A stretch of DNA of 36,258 nt from an uncultured Oscillospiraceae bacterium. Lineage in GTDB: Bacteria; Bacillota; Clostridia; Oscillospirales; Ruminococcaceae. The position numbers and the translations under genes are program-made. Location of the stretch: NCBI GenBank assembly GCA_949295465.1, contig CASFKY010000013.1:1-36258 (forward strand), read 5' to 3'. Shown piece after piece: positions 19,765 to 30,086 of the stretch; within the stretch, counting starts at the first letter, position 1, and each line of letters starts with the position of its first letter. The notes below the pieces were generated by a model, which was not told the DNA's origin, did not search any database, and saw nothing but the letters and a program-made list of their open reading frames with translations.

Positions 19765-20538
19765 ATGAATTGGGCCGGGATGTACGAGGAATTCGCCCAG
19801 ATCGCCAAAAGCGGAGGAGACCTTGCCTTCTGGCAGGACTTCTACTTCAAATTCTACCAGGCATTCATTTACTCCGACCGATGGCTGCAATACCTGAAAG
19901 GGGTGGGCACCACCCTGATGGTGACGGCCTTTGCCCTGCTTTTGGGCGTGGTGCTGGGCGGGGTGGTGGCCATCATCCGCACCGCCCATGACCAGCAGCC
20001 CGCCGGCCACCGCAACCCCCTCTTGGGGCTGCTCAATCTCGTCACCCGGATTTATGTGACGGTGATCCGCGGCACCCCCATGATGGTGCAGCTGCTCATC
20101 ATGGGCATGGTCATCTTTGCCAGCAGCCGCAACTTCACCGCGGTGGGCGTGCTCACCCTGGGCATCAACTCGGGGGCCTACGTCTCCGAGATCATCCGGG
20201 GCGGGCTGATGTCCATCGACCCGGGCCAGATGGAGGCCGGCCGCAGCCTGGGGCTGGGCTACATCACCACCATGCGGGTGATCGTGGTGCCCCAGGCCAT
20301 CAAGGCGGTGCTGCCGGCCCTGGGCAACGAGTTCATCGTGCTCTTGAAGGACACCTCTCTCATCACGGTGATCGGCGGCAAGGAACTGCTGTATGCGGCC
20401 CAGGGCGTGATGAGCCGCACCTTTGAGGCCATGTACCCGCTGCTGGGCATTGCGGCCATCTATCTGGTGCTGGTCATGATCTTCACCTGGCTGCTGGGCA
20501 AGCTGGAAAGGAGGCTGAGGCAGAGTGATCGTCGTTAA
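19765..20538 (+). CDS. Polar amino acid ABC transporter, permease
   Basis: A 257-residue permease of the His/Glu/Gln/Arg/opine type. It has about five membrane helices and the ATPase-contacting EAA loop [23 protein letters not shown] (the E-A-x-x-x-L-G pattern) followed by [17 protein letters not shown], both diagnostic. [18 protein letters not shown] is the conserved segment preceding the second half. The N-terminal 40 residues are unusually long for the family and soluble ([20 protein letters not shown]). ATG 19765 has an aggcggcagg-type site upstream; the frame reaching back to 19711 lacks one. The 3' end overlaps the ATPase gene by 14 bases. It probably forms a homodimeric pore with the ATPase. 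Confidence 0.92.
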   Translation: MNWAGMYEEFAQIAKSGGDLAFWQDFYFKFYQAFIYSDRWLQYLKGVGTTLMVTAFALLLGVVLGGVVAIIRTAHDQQPAGHRNPLLGLLNLVTRIYVTVIRGTPMMVQLLIMGMVIFASSRNFTAVGVLTLGINSGAYVSEIIRGGLMSIDPGQMEAGRSLGLGYITTMRVIVVPQAIKAVLPALGNEFIVLLKDTSLITVIGGKELLYAAQGVMSRTFEAMYPLLGIAAIYLVLVMIFTWLLGKLERRLRQSDRR

Positions 20539-21241
20539 GGACCTGAAAAAGCATTTTGGCCAGCTGGTGGTGCTGGACGGCATCAGCCTGAACATCGAAA
20601 AGGGCGATGTGATCTGTCTGGTGGGCCCCTCCGGCTGCGGCAAATCCACCTTCCTGCGCTGCCTCACCCGGCTGGAGGAACCCTCCGGCGGCCATGTGTA
20701 CCTGGACGGCCAGGAAGTCACCGAGAAGGGCATCGACGCCACCCGGGCCAAGATGGGGATGGTATTCCAGCATTTCAACCTGTTCCCCCACAAGACGGTG
20801 AAGCAGAACATCACCCTGGCCCCGGTGCTTCTCAAACGCAAGACCCAGGCCGAGGCGGACACCCAGGCCATGGAGCTGCTGGAGAGGATCGGGCTGGCCG
20901 ACAAGGCCGACACCTACCCCAACATGCTCTCGGGCGGCCAGAAACAGCGGATCGCCATTGTGCGGGCCCTGGCCATGGACCCGGAGGTGCTGCTCTTTGA
21001 CGAGCCCACCAGCGCCCTGGACCCGGAGATGGTGGGCGAAGTGCTGGAGCTGATGAAGGACCTGGCCCGCAGCGGCATGACCATGGTGGTGGTCACCCAT
21101 GAAATGGGCTTTGCCCGGGAGGTGGCCAGCCGGGTCATCTTCATCGACAAGGGCAAGATCCAGGAGGACAAACCGCCCCAGGAGTTTTTCGATCACCCGG
21201 AAAATCCCCGCCTGCGGGAATTTTTGAGCAAGGTGCTCTGA
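20525..21241 (+). CDS. Polar amino acid ABC transporter, ATP-binding protein
   Basis: A 238-residue ATPase with all signature motifs: Walker [10 protein letters not shown] (34-42), Q-loop [14 protein letters not shown] signature [10 protein letters not shown], Walker [15 protein letters not shown] and the H-loop VVTHEMGFA. The [10 protein letters not shown] and [10 protein letters not shown] sequences are those of the GlnQ/HisP/ArtP amino acid group. The start is a GTG at 20525, inside the permease gene, with aaggagg about ten bases earlier, which is a slightly long spacing; translational coupling is likely. It powers uptake with the binding protein and permease upstream. A terminator follows at 21304-21340. 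Confidence 0.93.
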   Translation: MIVVKDLKKHFGQLVVLDGISLNIEKGDVICLVGPSGCGKSTFLRCLTRLEEPSGGHVYLDGQEVTEKGIDATRAKMGMVFQHFNLFPHKTVKQNITLAPVLLKRKTQAEADTQAMELLERIGLADKADTYPNMLSGGQKQRIAIVRALAMDPEVLLFDEPTSALDPEMVGEVLELMKDLARSGMTMVVVTHEMGFAREVASRVIFIDKGKIQEDKPPQEFFDHPENPRLREFLSKVL

Positions 21242-21303
21242 TTTTCCTTCGTTGCGCGGCCTTTGGCCGGCGGGATTTTGGGGCGCCTGCGGCGCATATA
21301 CTG

Positions 21304-21340
21304 AAACCGGGGGCGGCCCGAAAGCCGCCCCCGGTTTTGT
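21304..21340 (+). terminator. Terminator of the amino acid ABC transporter operon
   Basis: A 14-bp stem (21304-21317 with 21324-21337), six-base loop, GC-rich and ending in TTTT. It lies 62 bases after the ATPase stop. Confidence 0.85.
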
Positions 21341-21373
21341 CGTTTTTGACTTGGACACAAAGGAGGTATCCCC

Positions 21374-21682
21374 ATGGAAAAATTCCGCCTGTTCGTGCTG
21401 CCCGGCTGCCCCTACTGCCGCCAGACCCTGGCCTGGCAGGAGGAGCTGATGAACGCCCAGCCCCTTTACCGGCCCCTGGCCCCTGAGATCGTGGATGAGA
21501 GCCGGGAAAAGGAGCTTGCCGCCGGCTTTGACTACTACTATGTGCCCTGCTACTTTCTGGGCAGCGAAAAGCTGGCCGAGGGAGTGCTGAGCCAGGGCCA
21601 GGTGGAAGAGGTGTTCCGCCGGGTATGGGCCGCCGCTCATCCCGGCGTGCCGGCCCCCTCGGCCCGGGGAATGAACTCATAA
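21374..21682 (+). CDS. Glutaredoxin-like thiol-disulfide protein (CPYC)
   Basis: A 102-residue protein with a thioredoxin fold. FRLFVLPGCPYCRQTL places the redox pair Cys12-Pro-Tyr-Cys15, the classical glutaredoxin motif, right after the first strand, and YYYVPCYFLGSEKLAEG provides the cis-proline and the following strand with glycine. Its helices match glutaredoxin, and no signal peptide is present, so it acts in the cytoplasm. The partner could be a reductase or a metal-linked enzyme, which the context does not reveal. ATG 21374 has aaggaggt at good spacing. The last 46 bases overlap, on the other strand, the 3' end of a small hypothetical gene. Confidence 0.82.
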   Translation: MEKFRLFVLPGCPYCRQTLAWQEELMNAQPLYRPLAPEIVDESREKELAAGFDYYYVPCYFLGSEKLAEGVLSQGQVEEVFRRVWAAAHPGVPAPSARGMNS

Positions 21683-21963
21683 GTCAGACAGGGGCGCTCC
21701 TCCCCCAAGGGGGAGAGGGCCAGCCCCGCCAGGTCCGGCCGGTGGGCCAGGATGCCGGTGATCTCCGCCAGCTCCCCCGGCCGCCAGGCCTCGGGCCGTG
21801 CCCCTGCGCACCGCTCCATCCCCCGCACCAGGGCCGAAAATTCCCGCCAGTACCCCTCGGCGTCCTGCCCGTATTCCCGCAGCAGGTCCTCCCGGTTCAG
21901 GTACACCTCCAGAGGGTACCGGCTGCCCGTGTAATCCTGCCGGGGTCTCAGTTCCAGTTTCAT
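21637..21963 (-). CDS. Small conserved-looking hypothetical protein
   Basis: A 108-residue acidic soluble protein opening with MKLELRPRQDYTGSRYPLEVYLNREDLLREYG and continuing with DLAGLALSPLGEERPCLTYEFIP. I do not recognise a family. It is considered real because ATG 21963 is preceded by aaaggcgg at about eight bases and the amino acid use is ordinary rather than the arginine/proline-rich pattern of antisense shadows. Against it: the last 46 bases overlap the convergent glutaredoxin gene. A TATACT -10-like element lies on the minus strand (plus AGTATA at 22054-22059) about 90 bases upstream. No membrane segment or signal peptide is visible. Confidence 0.55.
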   Translation of the reverse strand: MKLELRPRQDYTGSRYPLEVYLNREDLLREYGQDAEGYWREFSALVRGMERCAGARPEAWRPGELAEITGILAHRPDLAGLALSPLGEERPCLTYEFIPRAEGAGTPG

Positions 21964-22248
21964 TCTATACCGCCTTTCCTTGTGGGCCGGGTCTGGCCAG
22001 CTGTGTCGGGCAGGGGGCCGGCATGGCCCGGCCTTCTGTCCCTTGCCGCTTTCAGTATATCGCGCCGCCCCTGTCGAAGCCCGGCGAAACCCGGCGGCCC
22101 GGGCCGTTTTTTTGGGCTTTTCTTTTCTTTTTTGGTTTTTTGCGGAAAAAAGCCGCTTTTTTGGCCGCCAAACAGTAGGCGCAGCGCCGCTTTTGTGCTA
22201 AAATAAGTACCGCGGCCGCCTGCGGGCGGCCCCAAAGAGCAACTTATG
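21964..22248. other. Non-coding spacer with T-rich tract
   Basis: About 285 bases without a gene. It holds a T-rich run at about 22107-22166 with small GC stems (CGGC/GCCG, GCGG/CCGC) that could end plus-strand transcription from the glutaredoxin gene, and at 22211-22230 a GC-rich inverted repeat (GCCGCC with GGCGGC). The queT leader begins after it. Confidence 0.4.
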
Positions 22249-22337
22249 GATTTTAGGCTCGCCGGCAGAACTTTTCTGCCGGTCCAAACCTGCCGGGACC
22301 TGGCGGTGCCGGGCAGGTCAAAATCTTTCCGCCGGAG
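22249..22337 (+). ncRNA. Three-way-junction leader upstream of queT (candidate riboswitch)
   Basis: An outer helix can form between GATTTT (22249-22254) and AAAATC (22320-22325). It encloses two hairpins: CCGGCAGAA (22262-22270) with TTCTGCCGG (22274-22282), and ACCTGCC (22288-22294) with GGCAGGT (22312-22318), the latter extended by CGG/CCG inside. The CGGAG at 22334-22337 just after the outer helix is the only plausible ribosome binding site for queT. QueT genes are often under preQ1 riboswitches; class III preQ1 aptamers include a three-way helical arrangement and occur in Ruminococcaceae. Assignment to that class is inference. Confidence 0.5.
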
Positions 22338-22346
22338 TATTGTATC

Positions 22347-22949
22347 ATGGAGTTTTCCCTTTCTATGTCCGCCGGCCTTGTGGCCGTCCTGGTGATTCTG
22401 CTGGCGCTGTGGGCCCTGCGCCCCGGCGCCGACTGGAGCATGAGCACCCACAAGATGGTGCGCTGCGCCCTGGTGGCCGCCCTGTACACGGCCCTCTGCC
22501 TGCTGCTGGCCCCCTTCAGCTACGGGGCGGTACAGGTGCGGGTGGCCGAGGCCCTCTGCCTGCTGCCCATCTTCGGCCCCGAATACATCGTGGGGGTCAC
22601 GCTGGGCTGCTTCCTCAGCAACCTGCTGGGGTCCGGCATCATTGACGTGATCTTCGGCACCAGCGCCACCCTGCTGGCCTGCCTGGTCACCTACCGGCTG
22701 CGGAACTTCCGCTTCCGGGGGCTGGCCCTGCTGCCCGCCCTGCCGCCGGTGATCTTCAACGCCCTGATCGTGGGCCCCGAGATCGCCATCTTCTTCTCCG
22801 ACACCCCCGCCACCCTGCCCCTGATGGTGTGGAACGGTTTCACCGTGGCAGTGGGCGAGGTGATCAGCTGCATGATCCTGGGTGTGCTGCTGGTGAAGGT
22901 GATCGAATCCAACCCCGGCCTGGGCCGGATCTTCCGCCCCCAGCACTGA
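22347..22949 (+). CDS. queT: QueT family queuosine-precursor transporter (ECF S-component-like)
   Basis: A 200-residue membrane protein. From residue 32 it follows the QueT pattern closely: MSTHKMVRCALVAALYTALCLLLAPFSYGAVQVRVAEALCLLPIFGPEYIVGVTLGCFLSN, with the conserved R-x-x-E-A-L-x-x-L-P and G-x-x-x-G-C motifs. These S components bind a queuine or preQ1 precursor and deliver it through a shared ECF energising module. The first 31 residues add one extra hydrophobic helix (AGLVAVLVILLALWAL), not found in typical QueT of about 165-170 residues. ATG 22347 (CGGAG nine bases upstream) gives the long form; ATG 22440 would give the typical size but has poorer spacing. The gene has a structured leader. 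Confidence 0.85.
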   Translation: MEFSLSMSAGLVAVLVILLALWALRPGADWSMSTHKMVRCALVAALYTALCLLLAPFSYGAVQVRVAEALCLLPIFGPEYIVGVTLGCFLSNLLGSGIIDVIFGTSATLLACLVTYRLRNFRFRGLALLPALPPVIFNALIVGPEIAIFFSDTPATLPLMVWNGFTVAVGEVISCMILGVLLVKVIESNPGLGRIFRPQH

Positions 22950-23008
22950 GGGGCAAAACCCGGGCGCCGCTTGCCTAAGGCGGGGCCCGGCCTGACAAGT
23001 TGCTTTTT

Positions 23009-23043
23009 GCGGGGCGAGGGGGTCACCTTTGCCCCGCTTTTTT
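23009..23043 (+). terminator. Terminator of queT
   Basis: GCGGGGC (23009-23015) pairs with GCCCCGC (23031-23037), then six T up to 23043. Confidence 0.8.
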
Positions 23044-23054
23044 AAGGAGTTTTT

Positions 23055-23696
23055 ATGGAAAAACCTACGCTGATCTTATGGGACTGGAACGGTACCCTGC
23101 TGGACGATCTGGACCTGTGTGTGGAGAGCCTGAACTGGCTGTTGGCGGAGTTCGGATATCCCCAACGCTACGACACCGACCAATACCGGGAGATCTTCGG
23201 CTTTCCCATCATCGATTACTACCGGCGGGCCGGCTTTGATTTTGCCAGGGATTCCTTTGAGACCCTGGCCCATCGGTATATGGAGCACTACATCCCCGAG
23301 AGCGAAGGCTGCGGGCCGGCCGCCGGGGCGGTGGAGACGCTGGAAGAGCTGCGCCGGATGGGGGCGGAGCAGGTGGTGCTCTCGGCCTCGCCCCTGCCCA
23401 CCCTGCGCCGGCAGGCCCGGCAGATCGGGCTGGAGGGGTACTTCAGCACCTTGCTGGGGCTGGGAGACATCTATGCCAAGAGCAAGGTGGAGCTGGGGTT
23501 GGAATTTCTGCGCCGGCGGGGATTTGAGCCGGGCCAGGCCCTGATGGTGGGAGACACGGTGCACGACTGGGAGGTGGCCCGGGCGCTGGGGGTGCGGTGC
23601 GTGCTGTGCAGCGCCGGGCACCAGCCGGCCCACACCCTGCGGGACACCGGCGCCCCGGTGCTCTCCTCCCTCTTTGAGCTGAAAGAGCTGCTCTGA
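23055..23696 (+). CDS. HAD-family phosphatase (phosphoglycolate phosphatase-like)
   Basis: A 213-residue HAD hydrolase of the subclass I type with an alpha-helical cap. Motif I is [12 protein letters not shown], with nucleophile Asp10; the usual second aspartate is Asn12. Motif II is VVLSASP (Ser), motif III the lysine in YAKSKVE, motif [13 protein letters not shown] with the Mg-binding aspartates. The N-terminal cap occupies about 20-85. Such proteins hydrolyse small phosphate esters such as phosphoglycolate or sugar phosphates. The DWNGT variant is recurrent in this subgroup but its effect on general acid catalysis is notable. ATG 23055 follows aaggag. It lies directly after the queT terminator and before secA with its own promoter. 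Confidence 0.85.
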   Translation: MEKPTLILWDWNGTLLDDLDLCVESLNWLLAEFGYPQRYDTDQYREIFGFPIIDYYRRAGFDFARDSFETLAHRYMEHYIPESEGCGPAAGAVETLEELRRMGAEQVVLSASPLPTLRRQARQIGLEGYFSTLLGLGDIYAKSKVELGLEFLRRRGFEPGQALMVGDTVHDWEVARALGVRCVLCSAGHQPAHTLRDTGAPVLSSLFELKELL

Positions 23697-23716
23697 AACT
23701 TTTTCTCCTGCCTGGT

Positions 23717-23746
23717 TTGACAGCCTGCGCCCGGCGGGTGTACTAT
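23717..23746 (+). promoter_or_regulatory. Promoter of secA
   Basis: TTGACA (23717-23722), 18 bases, TACTAT (23741-23746). The -35 is perfect and the -10 matches at four positions. Transcription would start about 80 bases before the secA start codon. Confidence 0.6.
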
Positions 23747-23833
23747 TATAAGGTATATGCCTTGCAGGCAATGTTTTCTCTCCATTCCGCGGCGGGCCCC
23801 GGTCCGTCTGACCAACAGAGGTGTTTTTTACCC

Positions 23834-26593
<2,760 letters not shown>

Positions 26594-26606
26594 GCGAGCC
26601 CTTTTG

Positions 26607-26645
26607 ACGGCCCCGGTTCCCGAAAAAGGGAGCCGGGGCCGTTTG
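26607..26645 (+). terminator. Terminator of secA
   Basis: A 15-bp stem (26607-26621 with 26628-26642, one G-T pair), loop of six with five A, then TTTGCTTT. It lies 13 bases after the secA stop. Confidence 0.75.
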
Positions 26646-26673
26646 CTTTCCCCCAAAAACAAGGAGGATGTCT

Positions 26674-27618
26674 ATGAAAGCCAAATTTTTGCGGGCGCTT
26701 CCCTTTCTCTCCCTGCTGGTCTGCCTTGTCTGCCTGTGGCAGGTGATGGAGATGAAAAACCAGATCTCCCAATTGCAGTCCAATCTCATCAACCAGATCT
26801 CCCGGGTGGAAAACTCGGTGCAGGGCATCTCCTCCCAGGTGGGCTATCAGCTGGAACAAAAGGCCAGCCTGCTGGCGGATTCTTCCTATGAGTACGGCGA
26901 GTACGACGCGGCCTCCCGCTCCATCTCTCTTCTCTGCACCGTCACTCCCAAGGAGTTTTCTCCCTCCGGCACCCAAGGCTTTTTGGCGGTGGAGGCGGGC
27001 GGCCAGAGCCGGGAAGAACCCCTCACCCTGGAAAACGGCAGCTTCACGGCCCGGCTCTCCCTGCCTCTTTTTGAGGACTGCCGGATTCCCCGGGTGATTT
27101 TCCGGGAGGGAGACACCCAGCGCACCGAGGCGCTGGACTGGTACCTCAACCCCATGCAGGAGATGCTGCCGGGCATGGATGCCTATCGGTACGGCTCCTC
27201 CAGTATGTCGGATGGCGTTTACAGCTGGGACGGCACAGTGGAACTAACCCTGTATGCCCAGGGGAAGGACCCCCTGCCCGCCGTGGAGGGCCTGCGCCTT
27301 CTGGAACTGGTGGACGGCCAGGAGGTGGACAGCATCCCGGTGGACCAGACCGGCGAGGATTTCAACTGGGATGGCAGCGACTACGATTACCACGCCTCCT
27401 TCCCCATGGAGCGGCAGGTCTCCCTCTCCCCCCACGCGCTGTACGAATTGCAGCTGGAGGTGGAGGCCGGGGATTTCCTCTACCGCATCATCCTGGACCG
27501 CTGGCAGGCGGACGGGTCCGGCTCCGGCCAGCCGGCGCGGGATGATGTGGGCTGGGGCTCTGCTCCCCTCATCTACGACAAAGAGGGTCAGCTGCTCTAT
27601 TCTCCCCTGCTGGGCTGA
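26674..27618 (+). CDS. Membrane-anchored extracytoplasmic protein, unknown
   Basis: A 314-residue protein. ATG 26674 lies six bases after aaggagg (26661-26667); an ATG at 26668 directly abuts that site and is rejected. Residues 3-23 form a membrane helix (AKFLRALPFLSLLVCLVCLW), after which about 25-60 is heptad-like (MKNQISQLQSNLINQISRVENSVQGISSQV), a likely coiled coil. The remaining 250 residues look like beta-rich domains (repeated TVELTLYAQG, VSLSPHALYELQLEVEAGD strands; acidic DFNWDGSDYDY). No catalytic motif is apparent and I do not recognise a family. Coiled coils after an N-terminal anchor often mediate oligomerisation outside the cell. It follows secA but has its own terminator pair. 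Confidence 0.75.
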   Translation: MKAKFLRALPFLSLLVCLVCLWQVMEMKNQISQLQSNLINQISRVENSVQGISSQVGYQLEQKASLLADSSYEYGEYDAASRSISLLCTVTPKEFSPSGTQGFLAVEAGGQSREEPLTLENGSFTARLSLPLFEDCRIPRVIFREGDTQRTEALDWYLNPMQEMLPGMDAYRYGSSSMSDGVYSWDGTVELTLYAQGKDPLPAVEGLRLLELVDGQEVDSIPVDQTGEDFNWDGSDYDYHASFPMERQVSLSPHALYELQLEVEAGDFLYRIILDRWQADGSGSGQPARDDVGWGSAPLIYDKEGQLLYSPLLG

Positions 27619-27627
27619 TCAGACAAC

Positions 27628-27667
27628 AAAAAGAGGGCGGCGCTTTGCAAAGCGCCGCCCTCTTTTT
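27628..27667. terminator. Perfect-palindrome bidirectional terminator
   Basis: A 40-base perfect palindrome (27628-27647 mirrored by 27648-27667): five A, GC core, then five T on either strand. It separates the convergent anchored-protein gene and ribH. Confidence 0.93.
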
Positions 27668-27673
27668 GCCTTT

Positions 27674-28141
27674 TCAGCCCTCGATCTCCTTCATCAGGTT
27701 GATCATCTCAATGGCTCCCAGGGCGCAGTCATAGCCCTTGTTGCCCGCCTTGGTGCCGGCCCGTTCCACTGCCTGCTCGATGTTCTCGGTGGTGAGCACC
27801 CCAAACATCACCGGGATGCCGCTGGCCAGGGCCACCTGGGCCACCCCCTTGGACACCTCGTTGCACACATAGTCGTAGTGACTGGTGCTGCCCCGGATCA
27901 CCGCTCCCAGGCAGATCACCGCGTCATACCGGCCGCTGGAGGCCATTTTGGAGGCGGCCAGGGGAATCTCAAAGGCCCCGGGCACCCAGGCCACCGAGAT
28001 GGCCTCCTCCTCCACCCCGTGGCGGCGCAGCCCGTCCAGAGCGCCGCTCAAAAGCTTTGAGACAATGAACTCGTTGAAGCGGGCGCAGACAATGCCCACC
28101 CGGATCTTGCCGGCAACCAGATTTCCTTCCAATACGCGCAT
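27674..28141 (-). CDS. ribH: 6,7-dimethyl-8-ribityllumazine synthase
   Basis: A 155-residue protein, standard for RibH, which condenses 3,4-dihydroxy-2-butanone-4-phosphate with the ribitylamino-uracil to make the riboflavin precursor. Motifs: [17 protein letters not shown] with the Phe-Asn that bind the pyrimidine, [14 protein letters not shown], and the catalytic His in [40 protein letters not shown] is the family's last signature. The enzyme usually forms 60-mer capsids. ATG 28141 follows aaggag. It is the last gene of the rib operon, 73 bases after ribBA, with a small GGGCGG/CCGCCC hairpin just before its ribosome binding site and an AT-rich tract in the gap. Confidence 0.95.
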   Translation of the reverse strand: MRVLEGNLVAGKIRVGIVCARFNEFIVSKLLSGALDGLRRHGVEEEAISVAWVPGAFEIPLAASKMASSGRYDAVICLGAVIRGSTSHYDYVCNEVSKGVAQVALASGIPVMFGVLTTENIEQAVERAGTKAGNKGYDCALGAIEMINLMKEIEG

Positions 28142-28214
28142 GGTGTTTTCTCCTTTTCCCGGGCGGTGAGGCCGCCCGTACCCTTAATTTGTATATAATT
28201 TTAAAAATATACTT

Positions 28215-29414
28215 TTAGTAATTCAGGATATGGCCCATCTTCTTCTGTTTGGTGCGCAGATAGAACAGGTCGTGGGGGTTTGCCTCCATCTGGATGGGCA
28301 GCCGCTCCAGGATCTCCAGCCCGAAGTCCTCCAGCTGATACACTTTATCCGGGTTGTTGGTGAGCAGCCGGAGGGTCCTGGCCCCCAGATCCCGCAGGAT
28401 CTGAGCCCCGATGAAGTACTCCCGCATATCCCCGGGAAAACCCAGGGCCAGATTGGCCTCCAGGGTGTCCATCCCCTGCTCCTGCAATTCATAGGCCTTG
28501 AGCTTGTTGAGCAGCCCAATTCCCCGGCCCTCCTGGCGCATGTACAGCAGGATGCCCCGGCCCTCCTTTTCGATCTGCCGCAGGGCGCTGGCCAGCTGCT
28601 GGCCGCAGTCGCACCGGGCCGAACCGAAGGTGTCCCCCGTGAGGCACTCGGAGTGGACCCGGCAGAGCAGGTTCTGGCCGTCCCCGATCTCCCCCTTCAC
28701 CAGGGCGATGTGATGTTCCCCGTTCAGCTTGTTCCGATAACCGTAGGCCACAAAGTCCCCGTATTTGGTGGGCAGATGGGCCCGGGCCACCTGCTCCACC
28801 AGGTGGTCGTGGCGCTTGCGGTACTCCTGCAAATCCCGGATGGTGATGAATTTGAGCCCCCACTCCCGGGCCTTTTGAGCCAGCTCGGAGGCCCGCATCA
28901 TGGTGCCGTCCTCCCGCATGATCTCACAGCACAGGCCGCAGGGCTTAAGCCCTGCCAGCCGCAGCAGGTCCACGGTGGCCTCGGTGTGGCCGGCCCGCTC
29001 CAGCACCCCGTTGGGCCGGGCAATGAGTGGGAACATGTGCCCCGGCCGGCGGAAATCCTCCGGGCGGGCCCCCTCCTCCACGCATTTTTGGGCGGTGACC
29101 GACCGCTCGGCCGCCGAGATGCCGGTGGTGGTGGAGACGTGGTCGATGGAGACGGTGAAGGCAGTTTCGTGGTTGTCGGTATTCCGAGCCACCATGGGGG
29201 GCAGGCCCAGTTTCTGGGCGTACTCGTCGCTCATGGGCATGCAGATGAGCCCCCGGGCGTTGGTGGCCATGAAGTTCACATTGGCGGTATCGGCAAACTG
29301 AGCGGCACAGATCAGGTCTCCCTCATTTTCCCGGTCCGGGTCATCGGTGGCCATGATCAGCCTGCCCTGGCGCAGCTCTTCCAGCGCCTCTTCGATGGTG
29401 TTGTACTGGATCAT
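28215..29414 (-). CDS. ribBA: Bifunctional DHBP synthase/GTP cyclohydrolase II
   Basis: A 399-residue fusion. The N-terminal domain (about 1-200) makes 3,4-dihydroxy-2-butanone-4-phosphate from ribulose-5-phosphate; its acidic loop [11 protein letters not shown] (24-34) and RPGHMFPL are visible. The C-terminal domain (205-399) is GTP cyclohydrolase [22 protein letters not shown] brings the zinc cysteines Cys257, Cys268 and Cys270, and RQEGRGIGL is the GTP-binding signature. Together they open both branches of riboflavin synthesis. ATG 29414 has aaggaggg upstream and starts 12 bases after ribE. The gene order ribD-ribE-ribBA-ribH is the common one in Firmicutes. Confidence 0.96.
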   Translation of the reverse strand: MIQYNTIEEALEELRQGRLIMATDDPDRENEGDLICAAQFADTANVNFMATNARGLICMPMSDEYAQKLGLPPMVARNTDNHETAFTVSIDHVSTTTGISAAERSVTAQKCVEEGARPEDFRRPGHMFPLIARPNGVLERAGHTEATVDLLRLAGLKPCGLCCEIMREDGTMMRASELAQKAREWGLKFITIRDLQEYRKRHDHLVEQVARAHLPTKYGDFVAYGYRNKLNGEHHIALVKGEIGDGQNLLCRVHSECLTGDTFGSARCDCGQQLASALRQIEKEGRGILLYMRQEGRGIGLLNKLKAYELQEQGMDTLEANLALGFPGDMREYFIGAQILRDLGARTLRLLTNNPDKVYQLEDFGLEILERLPIQMEANPHDLFYLRTKQKKMGHILNY

Positions 29415-29426
29415 TTCGTACCCTCC

Positions 29427-30086
29427 TTAAAATCCGCAGCGGGCCAGCATTTCCCGGCTCAGGGAACTGGAACCTTTTTTCTCCGTTTCCCCGGGCCCTG
29501 CAAGCCCCATCAGTTTTTCCACATATTTGCCGATCACGTCGGCCTCCAGATTCACCGCATCTCCCGGCCTTTTTTGGCCCAGGGCGGTGACGGCCAGGGT
29601 GTGGGGGATGGCCGAGATCGAAAAGCTCTGTTCCCCCACCCGGGCCACCGTCAGGCTCACCCCGTCGATGGCTATGGAACCTTTTTCCACCACATACCGC
29701 AGAATTTCCGGCCCTGCCCCGATCTCATACCACAGGGCGTTGGCGTCCTGCCGGGTGGTGCGGATATGGCCCACCCCGTCCACATGGCCGGCCACAATGT
29801 GGCCGCCGAACCGGCCGTCTGCGGCCATGGCCCGCTCCAGATTCACCGGCGAGCCGGCCCGCAGGCTGCCCAGGGCCGAGCGGTCCAGGGTCTCGTGCAT
29901 CACGTCGGCCCAGAACTCCCCCTCGCCCAGCCGGGTGACCGTGAGACAGACCCCGTTCACCGCGATGCTGTCCCCGATATGGGTACCCTCCAGCACCCGG
30001 GACGCCCTCACGCAGAGCTGAGCCGAGGGGCCGCTGCGCCGGATCTTCTTCAGGTTTCCCACCTCTTCTACGATTCCTGTGAACAT
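29427..30086 (-). CDS. ribE: Riboflavin synthase, alpha chain
   Basis: A 219-residue enzyme that dismutates two lumazine molecules to riboflavin and the ribitylamino-uracil. It contains two homologous lumazine-binding halves: the first begins MFTGIVEEVGN and has GDSIAVNGVCLTV and VMHETL; the second has GHIVAGHVDGVG followed by SIAIDGVSLTVARVG and AIPHTL. The N-terminal MFTGIVE is diagnostic. The start ATG 30086 has aaggag upstream and overlaps the ribD end by 19 bases, so the two are translationally coupled. Family members are trimeric, with the active site between the halves of neighbouring subunits. Confidence 0.95.
   Translation of the reverse strand: MFTGIVEEVGNLKKIRRSGPSAQLCVRASRVLEGTHIGDSIAVNGVCLTVTRLGEGEFWADVMHETLDRSALGSLRAGSPVNLERAMAADGRFGGHIVAGHVDGVGHIRTTRQDANALWYEIGAGPEILRYVVEKGSIAIDGVSLTVARVGEQSFSISAIPHTLAVTALGQKRPGDAVNLEADVIGKYVEKLMGLAGPGETEKKGSSSLSREMLARCGF

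Noticed and set aside
29527-30021. Plus-strand frame opposite ribE
   Set aside because: Shadow of ribE; no ribosome binding site or recognisable domain.
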